DNA of 64,000 nt. Source: Colius striatus (taxonomy: Eukaryota > Chordata > Aves > Coliiformes > Coliidae). This document shows, piece after piece, positions 1 to 30,600 of the stretch. Below the pieces are notes generated by a model. The model was not told the DNA's origin and did not search any database. It saw only the letters and a list, made by a program, of their open reading frames with translations. The translations under genes were made by a program, and so were the position numbers. Within the stretch, counting starts at the first letter, position 1. Every line of letters starts with the position of its first letter. The stretch covers positions 92,648,362-92,712,361 of the forward strand of contig NC_084759.1 in the NCBI RefSeq assembly GCF_028858725.1, in the 5' to 3' direction.

Positions 1-17633
<17,633 letters not shown>

Positions 17634-19580
17634 CCTTAAAAGGAAAAGCCAGCCCACTTCCTTTTTTTTTTTTTAATGATAATAGCACTAGAACTCAGAA
17701 TGGATGCTGGCTCTTCTTTGTCCTACATTTCAGGGAATATATTTATATTTTTCTATGAAAAAGTTATGAATGTGATTAGATGATGACTTTCTCCTTTTCA
17801 TATTTTGACTTGCACTTGCCTGCCCATGTAGCAGCATTTAGCACAGATGCCAAAATGTGCCTCATTATAGGGGCAATTTTTTGTCTTTACTGGTATTTTA
17901 TTACATATAACAAGAGTTAAGAAAACGTTAAAACACTGCGCAACGGGATAATAGCAGTATGTTGAGTATTATTGTTATGGGTGCTGCAATGGAATACTAC
18001 CTAGGTCACACAACAGTCAAGAACAGATTTGGAACATCTCTTAATGCTGTATGAAATCATATCCAATAGTAACAGGCTTATAAGTAATACTATACACTAT
18101 AAAAATCTGGCCGATGCTAGCATTGCATCAAGAGTAACGACTGGTCACTAGGCTAGTAACTGTACAACTTTTATTGATACAGAGGTTCAATGTTCTGTAC
18201 TTCCATTACTGATAACATGCAACTAGAACCAGTTACCAGTGAAAAAGTGTATTTGCCAGTTAAAAAGGCATATTGGTGCTGGTGAAGAGAGAGTTTATGC
18301 TGACAGGTAGTACTATCATCATTAATGTGACTTCTATACTGTAAACTTAAGAAGATGAAATGCAGGTGAACTCTTGGGCCTAAGGGTTGTTGTGTGTTTT
18401 CTTTATAAAATAGAAAAACAAACAAAACACTTGTTCTGTTTTCTTTATGTGTGAAAAGTTTGAGGTGCAGGATTACATTCCAGATCTTTTTGCTATATTT
18501 CTGTTGTTCTTCCGCATTTAAACTTTGAAGTGCTTTAGAGTTCTCATTGATTAAACCATACCAGTTTCTGATGATTGCAGTACATCCTCTATTTTTGAAA
18601 TGAGATGGCTGCTGTTGACAAGAAATAGTTCTTGCATTGAAGACAGGAGAAAATTTCTCAAGGAAAAAATGTGTATAGTTGGCCACGTATCAGCCAAGGA
18701 TGCACAGCACCTCTGAACTCTTACCTTGCTTTTCCCTGGAGCTGTGCTGGCAGAAGCCCCATGGTTGCTGCCTTTATTCCAACACCAGGCACTTGGTGAT
18801 CTCCACTCCTTTTCCCTCTCCAGGTTTACTCCCTCTGCTCTGCAGGTTCCCTTTCTCACGGTAACAGTGATTTCTGATTTTCTTGTTCAATAAGAGATAA
18901 GTGTTAGATTTATCCTACTCCACCTCACTTGAACTGAATTAGCAAATTTGTGAATTAGTTGGATTGTTAGTAGCATCTGGAAAGGAAAAAGAAGTTGGTA
19001 GTGCATCTGCATAATCACAGTCGTTAATGCCAGAACTGCTTTTGTAAATGGAAGTAATGGAAAAGGGAGTCTCGCATGCTGCTTACCAGCCATTGGTGAG
19101 AACCACTTCTCCAGCAAGGCCGCTAACATTATGTACCAAAAGGTGTGTTTTACCATCACATCATTTGGGTGTCTAGAATGTTATCTCAGTATAGAGAAAT
19201 GCTTTTTTTGGTTTTTATTCCTTATAACTTCTATATGAAGTCGAGAAATAACTTTGTTTATATCATTCTTGCCCCAGGAGTTTTATTTAGAACATAGTCC
19301 TTAATATGATACAGTAGAACTTTGTGAATTCAAGAGACGTGTTGATATGAATTCTTTTAAATTGGTTTCTAAAATATGAACACAGTTGTGTTTAGTAATG
19401 AAACTTCAAGGTGGTTTTGTGTACCTTACCTTTTTGGGGCATTTTTGTTAAAAGAGATTAAGTCAGGTGGTATTTTTATATTATCCATAAACTGAACGCA
19501 TTGTTCAGCATCTACGTTTGATCAGTGTTCCATGGAGTAAAACCTCCAGTCATAGGAATAAATACTGGTTTAATACGCTT
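17634..19580 (+). other. BRWD1: BRWD1 3' UTR (extent approximate)
   Basis: AT-rich sequence without gene structure after the BRWD1 stop. The first clear AATAAA I find on this strand is at 19557-19562, so the 3' UTR may be about 1.9 kb. An earlier variant signal could be used instead. The spacer 19581-20340 up to the PSMG1 CpG island shows nothing recognisable. Confidence 0.45.
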
Positions 19581-20344
19581 AAATGAACATCGGTTTTTAT
19601 TAAGTTTAAACAGCTAAAGTTGGGATGGTGAGTTTGTATTTCTAATTTAGGCTTGGATTTAAAAAAATGGTTTTCTTTCTTTCCCTTGTTGAGCTGCTGC
19701 ATTCTGTCATACCACACGAGCACTACATGTTCATGGTGATCCCTGCCTGCAAGCTGGGAGGAGGATCTGGCCTCTATATTGACGTATCAAAGAGGGAATT
19801 ACTGGCCTAGGGACTCTAACATTTTATTTTATAAGCAAAGCAAATCCAGTTTTGTTCCAAAGAGCCAGTGGGAGGAGAAATGATTAAACTGGAAAGGACT
19901 TTTTCACGCTCTGTTGGAATACTTTTCATTTATTTACGTGAGCATGCTTAACTTTCATCAGAACTGTCTCTTAAGCCTTGCAGAAAGGATTCTTTCATCC
20001 TCATGGTAATGTTAACCAACATTCTTTATTGGGTCTAGCTGTACTCAGGGAAGTAAAGTGATGTATCTTTATTTAAAGCTTTTGAAACTTTTTTTTTTGT
20101 TAGGGATGGGTGGTTTTTTGTGCGTGTTTTAAAGCGGGACTTGAATCTGGGATAACGAATAGGCTACTGGGCAGCATGAACAAAGGAAAATACCTGAAAA
20201 TGCAGGACAGAACTGCAGCAGAATCTTAATGCTAAACACGTTTCTGATGTACATGTAGAAGTGGACCAAAGTAAAGCTATACATGAAAGTGTACCGTCAC
20301 TGTACTCTTATTTGCAGACGTCTGGTACGTTTAACCTCGCTGTA

Positions 20345-21120
20345 TTTCCGTTTCTGTGGATGTCATGGATGCCTCGGGCAGCCCTGCCCGCGGGCCTGCC
20401 GGCGGGGCCCAGGCACGCTTCTCGGGGCTGGTGCACTTTCAGGAAGGTGGGAAGGCTAGCCAGTGCCCCCGGGCAGCCGCGCTCTCTCCCTGCCTCCTGT
20501 CCCGCGGCTGGCACCGCAGCCTGCGCCGTTAAGAGAAGACCCGTCCCGAGGCCGGGAGAAGGACGGGTAGGGGGCTGCGGCAGGGAGGAGAGGAACTCAA
20601 CCAGCCCGCCGCCGCTACTCGGGCCCTCGCCAGGCGCCCGGCGGCAGCAGCGGCCGCGTCTCTGTGCCGCACGGCCAGCGCGGCGGCGGGCGCGGCGGAA
20701 GCGGATGGTGCCGCCCGCCGCAGTTTCCCGGCGCGCAGGCGCCCTGAGCAGCGGCGCGGCCGCCATGGCGACCTTCTTCGGGGAGGTGGTGGTGGCCCCG
20801 TCCCGCGCCGGCGTGGACGACGAGGAGGAGACCCGCGAGGAGACGCCCGAGGACCGGGAGATCCGCAGGGAGCTGGAGAAAAAAAGGTATCGGCGCAGGG
20901 CGGGCGGGCACTACCCCACGGGGCACCCCGGCCGCTCCTCGGCGCTCTGCTTTGTCCTCTCCCACGTTCCCTGCCACCGGCCCGGGCCTCACTTCTCTCT
21001 GCCGCTCTGCTTCCCTCCGCCTCTTTTGCCAGGGAGGTCGACGTCCTGTGGACCTCGAAGTCGGGCGCGCCTTCGGAGAGCTCTGCCGACGAGCCGTTCG
21101 TGTGCTCGAAGTTTATAGTA
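20345..21120 (+). promoter_or_regulatory. PSMG1: CpG-island promoter of PSMG1
   Basis: A sharp change from AT-rich spacer to CpG-dense, GC-rich sequence that covers the region upstream of PSMG1, its first exon, the 146-bp first intron and most of exon 2. No TATA box is seen near the start, as expected for a housekeeping gene. The transcription start is not fixed by sequence alone. No divergent gene is visible on the minus strand. Confidence 0.8.
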
Positions 21121-24100
21121 GCGATAGGACATAACGCTGCAGGTAGGTGGTTCGGAGTGCAAAACAAACCATCCGATGCTCACAACTGGTGTTTTCTCTT
21201 GCTGTGCGCTAAATTTGAGAAAGCGGGAGATTTGAAGAAAGCGTTAAGTATGCTAGGGCACTCTCTTTGCCGTAGTCTGCTTTAACGTTGGTCTGTGCCA
21301 TCACACTGGTCCTTAAGGATGTCCAGCCCTTTATTTAGGGTGCTGAGTTTTAACCCTGAGGCAACTGAGCTGTCCAGAGAAAGCTAGATTACTCTGCCCG
21401 TGTGAAACACTGGTTTTCTTATAGCTACTTATTCTTCCTGCCATATCGTGGTAAAATAGAGTGTTTTCAGTTGAAGGGCACAAGCAAAGTCTGTTTTGGT
21501 TTTGAGTTGTAGTTGGGACAACACTCCTTTTCCTTTAGCAGATTCCTAGTCACCTGGATTGTTAACTGGCAAGTTTCTGACAATAACAAGTTGCTCAGTG
21601 CAGGCCAGTGTTTTGAAATGGGGATCTGTCAAAGATGTACAGTTATGGGTCAATAACCTGTAACTTACTTTAACTTCTAATGAACAGTGATTTCTTTTAA
21701 AAACTTCTGTTTCTGGATCAGTCAGTCACTATTTCACATTGTAATTTGTCACTTGCTCAAAACTGCCCTTTTTTGAGGTGGGTATTTAGTCATTAAGTCT
21801 TGAAGTACCCTCTCTTCTTCCCACACACGCGTACTAAGGTCTTGAGTGTTTTAATAGATGTTTCACTGTGAATATAAAGAATTCAGAATCTTCCAGGTGA
21901 CATTTAGATGTTATTAACTTGTTTTTATTTTGTTCATTTTTTTTTTCCTTGAAAAATAGTTAGGGATATTTTAGAGCTGTTGTCTGTTTAACTGCAACTA
22001 TTGACATTTGATTTACAAACACTGAATTAGGGTCACTTTCTGCCAGTAAGACATACATACTCTCGACTCTGCTTTCTAGAGTCAGTAGAATAGTTCTGCC
22101 TTGCTAGTTCAGTGATTTTTGGGGGGAAGGGTATTTTAAACTCCTTATTTTGAGAAGTCTGTTATGCCTGATATGTCAAGAAGTGTTAGAGACTGAATAT
22201 TTGCCCTTTTTTTTTTTTCCTAACTTGAGATTGCAAAAAAAAAAAAAAGCTAACTCAATTTGGGTATTTGTAGAACAGAGATTTTATTCTTAATAAATTA
22301 ACAGTATTTATTGGTTTTTGCAGCTTTCCTGTCTTCTTTTATTCTGGACTCTGTCTGTTGGGAAGTAATTGGAGTTGTGAAGCTGTGGAATGAATGGTGT
22401 CGAACGTCCACCACAACAAATGTCCTCCCGACAGATTCTTTCTGTTTGTTCTACCGGTTAATATCAGATCCGACAGTAAGTGACTTATGCATGAATTCCT
22501 CTCTGTTTTAGCTTTTGGGAGATGAGAGCAACCCCTCTACCTTGCCCAGGGCAAACAAAGCATTAAGGCTGCGATATTCTGGATTAATCACATAAAAATC
22601 TGAAATGTTGTTACGTTCACTAAAACTTGAAGTTCTGGTATGTGAAGTTCATTACGAAGAAAATGTCTCATAGCACGATTGCATCACATCAGTTATGAAT
22701 GAGAATTTGGTGTTGAAATAGAGTTGAGGAAAAAAAGCCTGAACAAGTTGTTCACTGCACTCACATCATCTTTACACGTGATGATGAGCTCTTGTGCTCT
22801 TTAAACCAGATGATTACACAACTTTTGTTTTTTCTTTGAAGGTTTTGTTGTGCCAGTGTAGTTGCTACGTTGCTGAGGATCAACAGTTCCAGTGGCTTGA
22901 AAAGGTAAACCTGGCAAGATGACAAATTGAACAATGAAATCTTAGGGGTGGGGATCTTCAACTTAGTGTAAATGCATCTTCCTCTCTGACATTCTAACCG
23001 TGACAGAACTGTAAATAACAGGTTTCACTGCGGCATGCTTTCTTAAATGTTCAACAAATTAACAAATTTAGTGTCTGCAGATTCTATGAAACCCCTTTCT
23101 AGATGCTATCAACTGTATCAGCTATAACTTACCAACTTTGTGCAATTACTTCTTTTGGACAGTTTCAGTTTTATTGCCGTTAGCTACTTTCCAAACATTT
23201 TTCCTGTTTGGCTTAAATTTTCTATGGGTTATTTCAGCTTTGGGAGAAGAGTTCCTTAAAAAAGAGTAACATAACTGCATTTGTGCAGCTGCCAAAAGAT
23301 CACCAGACAAACCTGTTACTAAGCTCGTGATGGATAGTATCTTTATTAATGGGTGTGTTTTGTTCCTTTCACAAGGGGGAACTCCTAAAGGAAGGTGCCT
23401 CCAAAGCAGTATCTGTCCTTTTTGTTCATAGACATCTTAAGTGTCTTACCCCTGTATCATTCATTTACATGTATGCTACTGGTTCATTCGGATCCCTCCA
23501 AATACCATTGTGTTGGTTTTTAATAAGGTGAAGCCAGGGGAAGAATGTTCTGGCTGTTGCTTTTCTTTATGGATTTGTGTCACTGCTTAGCTTCAGGGAA
23601 GTATGGCTTATTTTGTCCTGCTGTCTGTCTGTGAACCCACCTTCCTTTGAATCTCTGCTGATCTGATGAACAAGCAAAGATTTTAAAGCTGAAGTTGTAT
23701 AAGGTTGTAGCTACAGATACGAAGTGTGAGATGAAAATCAGTGTGTCCATTGAGAGCAAGTGCTCTGCCTCAGCTAAGTGACACCTCAGTCTAGGTGCCA
23801 GCTGGCCCAGTCAGCACCTTAGGATTACTTAGTTGTGAGGGAGAACCATACAAATATCTCAGCATGAGGGAGCTGGAGAGATGGTGGGAAGGCAGAGGAT
23901 GGAAAATGACTAGCTTCACTGAATGATACAGGGTTTTCAGACCCAAGTGTGTGGAAAACCATCCCTCTGTGGTTGTTTGACTTATCAAGTTTAGTTGGTT
24001 GTGGTGGGGGTAATGGTCCACTTTGAAGCTTAGAAATTTGTAAGACCTAAAACATTTTGGTTTTACTGTGTTCCATGCGTTCTTGCACTTAATTTAAACT

Positions 24101-27100
24101 GGGAGTACAAAAGATTTGTCTGTCTTCCCTTGTTCATATTTTTCCAGCTGTTTCTGCATGTGTTTTATTTCAAGTGTGTGTGTGTGTCCATAAAGAGTAG
24201 GAGTGTACAGTTTTACCAAGTCAATATTCTTGAGTATTTTTAGAATTCATGATTATTGTTATTTTTAAATGTACAGCACAAGCGTTGTGCTGCTAGTCTT
24301 CCGCTTTTCATGTGAGTTACAGACCTTTTCTGTATACTTCACAAGTCCTTATTTACTCATCAACTTGACAGTGTCTGTGAGTTGGATTTTTATTTCTGTA
24401 TGTGTTTTCTCAGTGAGTGATCACTGATAAAATGAGAACAAGTTTTGCAGTAATGCATACCAGCCAGGGTCTCCAACAAAGTAAACTAAAAATGTGTGCT
24501 TCTGAAAAGTTGTGTCAGTTTTATATTACAGTGGTAACACAGGCATGAGGGAACAGTCAGCTTCCCTACTATGTAACCATGTGTAGAAGCAGACGAGTTT
24601 CTCTAACATTTACTATATTCCCTATTTCCTTACTAGTCCTAAATCTGAAGAGGGCAATATAAAGGGAAGGTGCAGGTTTATCGTGCTTCTGGTCATTTTG
24701 ACATGTGTTCTTCAAAAACAATACAGCATCATGCAGCATGTTGGTGTTTTGTGACGGCGTGCAATGGATGCAAAAGTATGTTTGGTACAGTATTTTTGAA
24801 GTTCTCTCCTTTGAGTGTGAGGAAGACTGTGTAAAAATGAAGTGCCTCTCAATTTAACTTGAATATAATTAAATAAAATCTTGAGTTTTTAAAAGGAAGA
24901 CTCTTTAACATCTAGGGAGCACGATTTCAATTTCAAATGTCTTGCAGTTTAGTAAGCTGCTTTCTGTTGTAAGCAGCCTGGTTTTCTTTGAAGTGTTTTT
25001 TCTTTCTACAGTCACCATTACTAAAAATAGTAAGTCTTAATATATTTGCAGGTGGATAGAAAGTGATGAAAACCTAAAGCCTCTCACAAAAATCAATATA
25101 CTTGCTAAACATTAGCTGTTCTTTTGAGTTTTTTACCTGAGTCCCAAGAGCAGTGGATGAGAAATCTCTGTGAAGATTGCGATTCAAATTTTAGATAGTC
25201 CTTCAAATCTGAATTAAACTGCCATGGGCCACCTGCCCTGAAATAGAAACAAGACTTTGTGATTTAATGCCATTGTGTGAGAAGGTAAATTTTGCTTATG
25301 TATTAATGTTTTTATTTCAGGTCTTTGGCCGTATACGAAAGGAGGGCTTGCAAGTAACTATTCTTTCAACGTGTGCTGTAGCTGATTATAAAACTCAGGA
25401 ATCCACTTTAACGCTTGCATCTCCATTTCTGAAAGCCTTGAAGACAAAAGAATTCAAAGAGCCGATCTGCTGCCCGCTACTGGAGCAACCGAACATCGTG
25501 CGAGATCTGCCTGCTGCTGGTATTTTGCAGTTCCAATTATTTACAAGGCTGCTGGTAGTGACATAGAAATCATTTTGAAGAGCATCCCATTGCAATTAGA
25601 GTTTTTGCTTAACTGTATGAGCTGGCTGTACCAGTAGCTTTTTGAAAATTAATTCCAAACAGTTTGACATCTTACATGTTGCCTTGTTTACAAGCTGAGT
25701 GTGTTTTGTTAAGTGTTATTTTCATCTGAGCATCCAAACTGAGGCTCATAAAGCCTTTTGCATGTTACAGCTAAAATAGGTTTCACAGTGCAACTGATTA
25801 TCCTCGTGTAAAAGTTGGATTCAGTTTTACTACATGAGGTAATAAAATCCCCAGGCTTTTCATTACGTGATACCAAAGTAGTTGTAGCATCATGAGGAAA
25901 AACTTGTGTGGCAGAAGCTGGAAGTGGATGAATTTTTAAGAAAGTTTTAAGTTATTTGCACTTTGTTTAGAGTATCTGTGTTTGGTTATTTGAGGATCTA
26001 TTTATGGAACTTCATATATTGGGGTTTTTCTCACTTGCTTTTTCTTTAAAAAACAAACTCATATTATTTTTGTTTATCCATAATACACAGTTGCCAGTAA
26101 AGGTGTTTGCCCAGGAGGTAATACAAACTGCAGTTTACAAACTGCAGGTTTATTTTCTTTTGTACCTGGGGAATAACGGATGGCTGGTGTAACAGTCAGG
26201 ATCCTTAGTAGTTAATGTCTAATCTTTTGTGCTTTTGAATTTCTGGCCATAACAAGTGTGACTTTTATACATGGAACTGAGGCTCCTCTGCTGAATGTAA
26301 CACACATTTTCTATTGACTTATATTTAGTTTTGAGTTACTGTCAAGTATGGCAGATTCCTGCAGTGTTGTATCAGTGCTACACTGACGTCATCAAACTGG
26401 ACACAGTTACAATTGAAGCGTTCAAGCCTCTGCTTTCTTCTGAAATCCTGAAGAATTTAGTCAAGGTAAGATTTCATATTTAAAAACTTGACAGGAGGCT
26501 TGGTCTACTTTTGTCTGTCTTTCATCTCTTGCATTTTGCTTTTGATGTACCCCTATGAGGATTCCACCTGAAAAAGCAGACAAGTATAGACTTTAATGAC
26601 AGAGGATGATGATTTCTGGTATAGTACCTTCTGTAACATCTACTTGTAGATTGATTAGCAATAACTAAACTACAGCTTCCCTCAAAAGTTTGACTTTTCT
26701 TCTAGTGGTACTGATGTGATTGCTTAAGCTGCAGTTTCCTTTGGAGGTGTTTGGTGTTAAAACCTTTTAAGTACTCTTTCGGTTTTTTACTTTCTGCATC
26801 CATATGCACGATGATCTGTTCTACCTCTGTATCTACATGTCATGTGCCATATGTGAAAGCTTCTTAAGAAATTTATTTTGACCTGTAACTTCTCTTGGGA
26901 ATTAAAAGACAGAATTTCTGAAGTTGATTCTTAATGGTTTTGCCCAAATCAAGCAGCTGTGAAATCATGGCTTTGTAGCTACCTAAGTAAATGTTTTGTT
27001 TCATTGTGAAATGTTTTTAATTGACATGTAGTTGGTTCAAAACAGTCTTCTCAATTTTGCCAATTGAATTCGATTTAAATGTCAGGTGAGGTTTTTTGTG

Positions 27101-27571
27101 TACTGAAGTATTTATTTCTGCTTAAAATGTGTGTATTGCAAGTTAATTCTCATTATAGCTTGTACAGATCTGCTAAATAAGTCTAACAGACAGTAATGCA
27201 AATGATTAAGCTCTGAAGGAAAACAACAGCAAACATGCAGGCTCTTCCTCTCATACAGGCAAGGAGGAATGCGTATTAACAAATCCCATTCTGAACTGCA
27301 GATTCCTTTGGAGCTTTGATCAGGTCTCTGGATACCTTCATTCAGAAGACCCAAGTTTTGGTCGCAGTTAACATTTTAATTTTAATAGAAATGATGTTCA
27401 GAGTAATAAGAATTGGAATACAGGACAATGAGGCTTTTATGTTTCGTTTTGTTACCAGCAGTGTAGCTAATGGTGATCATCTCTTCTTTTTTCTAGGATG
27501 TATCTGAAAGCAAAAAGATCTTGAGGAAATTACTGACAACCAATGAAACTCACAATAATATCTATATCTAA
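20765..27571 (+). CDS. PSMG1: PSMG1 / PAC1, proteasome assembly chaperone 1, complete
   Basis: PAC1 pairs with PAC2 (PSMG2) and guides assembly of the 20S proteasome alpha ring in the cytoplasm. Exons: 20765-20886, 21033-21142, 22324-22475, 22842-22904, 25321-25519, 26329-26465, 27497-27571, with stop TAA 27569-27571. The sum is 858 bases, 285 residues, close to the 288 I recall for human PSMG1. Recognisable blocks are ATFFGEVVVAPSRAG, ETPEDREIR, CSKFIVAIG, AFLSSF, KLWNEWCRT, LLCQCSCYVAEDQQFQWLEK, CCPLLEQPNIVRDLPAA, LSYCQVWQIPAVLYQCYTDV and the C-terminus NNIYI. The last three residues, I-Y-I, fit the HbYX motif by which Pba1/PAC1-type chaperones dock on the alpha ring. All splice sites are GT-AG with consistent phases. 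The start has an ideal context (GCCGCCATGG). An in-frame ATG 20 codons upstream (20705) has a weaker context and is not chosen. Confidence 0.96.
21143..27496 (+). other. PSMG1: PSMG1 introns 2 to 6
   Basis: Introns are 21143-22323, 22476-22841, 22905-25320, 25520-26328 and 26466-27496. They are AT-rich with poly-T runs and a (GT)n tract near 24174-24188. I see no CR1 copy, no nested gene and no convincing snoRNA with both C and D boxes at the usual spacing. Confidence 0.75.
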
Positions 27572-27663
27572 AGAGGACATTTGTGATGCAGACTGCACTT
27601 TCATGAACTCCAGTTTCTTCAGTAGAGGATGTTTTGCAAATGTAGTTGTTTCCTTAAAAGTGG

Positions 27664-27669
27664 AATAAA
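27664..27669 (+). terminator. PSMG1: PSMG1 poly(A) signal
   Basis: Canonical AATAAA (GTGGAATAAATTCC) begins 93 bases after the PSMG1 stop, followed by a TTTTTAC / T-rich downstream element. This predicts a very short 3' UTR of roughly 110-130 nt. Confidence 0.75.
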
Positions 27670-27699
27670 TTCCAGTAGATTTTTACTTCTACACTCATT

Positions 27700-30600
27700 T
27701 TTGTTACTTAAAAACTTTTCACTGCAGACACATGTTTCTTCTGCATGGCTTGGGAGACCTTCTTCTGGAATGATTGTAAGAAAGAGATCTTCAATATGAA
27801 AAGCAGCTTCTTTGTCTCCTCCTGAAGGAATTATGTTATCTAAATGTATACCTTTTATATGTAGAAGAGGACATGCAGTTAAGGAGTTCTGTCTATATGT
27901 AACGAGAACACCTATTTTTTAATTTATTTTGAGACACAAAAGTTTTCCTAATGTTCAATCCTCTTTAAAGATTTGTCTATGATGTAGAAAATAAGCCCTG
28001 CATTTCTTACATAAAGTTATCATTTTGTGTGCGTATATATATGAATTATCTATATATATGTGTGTGTGCACATTTTTTCTGTATGCATTGATACAAAATA
28101 TAGTAAGTCAATAATGGTAAATAGCTTTATAAGACCTACTAGTGCAAAATAGTCTTCATCTTACTTTACAGATGAGTAGGAGTCAGGAATGTGGAGCTGT
28201 CGTGAACTACATAGACTGGACCAACTGTGACTTGGATTCACCAAGTAGATGGTCATGGACATTTAGGATGTTGCTGCCTGTGGAGCTGGCAGGAAGAGAG
28301 ATGTGCCCACATTTAGATGCTGCAGCTTCCATTTCCATTGCCTTGCTGAGAGCTCACCTTTGGCAGTTTCAGCTTCATACCTTGAGTAGGAACCGTAGAG
28401 AGGCAGAATCATTCCCTGATGTTACATCTCTAACAGTGGTGGGAACCTCTCTCAGTGAAACGAGGTGGTAGTCTCACAAGCCGCTGTAGCTGTATCTGCC
28501 AGGGCAAAGTGATTTAATTCATCCATGTTAAAACCCTGAATTGCTAGCAACAGTAGGAATAGTACAGGGTCTCTTACACAGAGTATGTGATTCTTAAAGA
28601 AAAGTAAAAGTTTATGTTTTAAAGTGTCTCAAAAAATTCTCTGAAAGTTGCTAAGAATTCCAGCAGTGTATAGAAAATATTTTTGGTAATTGACATGTGA
28701 TTCTGACTTACATCTTCCATTTAATTTTAGCATTTCATTTAAGAAAAATGGTGTTAAAGTTGCTACCAGATAATTCGGTGGTGGTGTTGCTGCACAGAGG
28801 TCTTTTAAATTGAACGTAGCCTCTCCTTTTGGAACAGAAGGATAACAGCTTCAAAGTTTTCTACCAAGTTTAATGTTGACTTACAGTGGCTGCCAAGTTA
28901 ATGTTTTTGAACAGTGTGTTCCTTTAACAGAATTGTCATTGCTTCAGGTTTGAAAGTGGTCGACTTAGTCCACGTCCACTGAAGCAAATGGCTCCCAGCT
29001 TCAGCGGGCCCACTACAACATCTGCCTTTGGAAATGTTAAACTGCAACACAGCGTGCAGTTAAAGTGGTAGTAGAATATTCTTGGTGTGGGTATCAAGTT
29101 ATGTATCAATTGATTTAAATTGCTGTTAAGTAAATGATACTGTATTTTGAAGTATCTGTCAAATATGATTATATGAGTATGCTGTCATACTCAGGAGTAT
29201 GCTGTCTCTGAAGCATGAAGTGCAGAACATGGTTCCTTCTGTGGTGACTTTCTGCATAGTGTTTTCATTAAAACTTGTTTATATACGTGGTCTGAGCTGA
29301 GAATTCTGTTGTTCTGAAAGTTGCAATTGGACTGCACGTTTTTCTTATTTGCACACTGAATGTGTTTGAATTACAGAGAAAATAACAAGAAGTCTTTAGT
29401 ACTAAATATGCAGGCTCTTACGGGAACTGTACATACGCTTCTAGTATTGGTTTTATCACCTCTGCAGTTTGCAGTGTTTCAAAACAGCTGTTGAAGAATA
29501 GTTCAGTTTTTACTACCCGGGTTTATGCTGATGAGTAAGAATACTCTTAAAACCTTAATTAAATTGGTGAACAAAACACTAGGAACTTGGAAGATGAAAT
29601 CCGAAAGACTGAAAACTGGTATATTGTTGGAAAGCTAATAACTCTTGTTTTAAAGAGTGGGATAACTCTCCATGGCTGGAAATATAGGATATAGAACTTT
29701 TTCTGTTGAATACTATTGAGCTAGTGGTTTCACCTTTTATGTCCAAGTATATTTCTGTCATCCACATGACAGATGAGGTCAAGTTTTGTGCAGTGACAGT
29801 TCTCTCAGGCGTGACACTATATAGGTCAGGGCATGTGCACACGATATACTCAGTGAGACTCTCCATAATCAGTGTGATCTGGATTGTGCTGTATAAATTT
29901 GAAATCTCAACCTTTTCCAGTACATAGGATATACTATAGGACAATGAAAGAATATCTTTTGATTTAAAATTCCTTTTATATTTTTCTATAATTTGATATG
30001 AAAGGTAGCTCACATTCCTCTCCCTGCCCTGCTCCCAACCATGTAGTTTTAGAAGCACCAGAAGCAATGGTACCCGAGTGTCTCATGTGAGCATTGCCTG
30101 AGTATTTTTTTATATTTGAAAGTTGGCTGAGTTCTGACGTGGGATGGTTGTTCTGTGCTCTCCAGTATCTAGTATGAGCCTGCAATAAGGTTTTATTTGT
30201 TTTGGGCAGCTGCTGGTTTTTTTGTAACACTGACAGGAGTGAATAAACTTAAAACTTTTGTCAAATTCAGCATTTTGTCAAATGCTGAATGGCAGCACAG
30301 CCTTCTGGGGAATCAGCCAGTCCTCCCAGAATCACAGTGCTCTTCAATGACATTCCTTAGCTTTTGGCTCGTAATGTGTTGTGTCTGTGCAGTTCAGCTC
30401 ACAGGTGTATAACTAAATAATTAGAAGGCAATGTCCAAGCCAGGAACTGGGCTTTATACGTATTTGGTAGAAAACCCCCATGTTTGAATGCCCAAAACAG
30501 CAATGAACCTGCTATTCTTCTTTCATTTTCCTTATGGTTGTAGTGGTCACATACAGTGCAATGACTCCAGTAATGAATGTCTTGCAGTCTTTTGAAAATG

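Noticed and set aside
20261..20764. Long open frame running into the PSMG1 start
   Set aside because: The frame is open because the CpG island has few stop codons. No PSMG1-family similarity lies before the ATG at 20765 and its Kozak context is ideal.
26606..26715. GATGATGA followed by CTGA in a PSMG1 intron, resembling a C/D snoRNA
   Set aside because: The spacing is too long, no C'/D' boxes and no terminal stem were seen.
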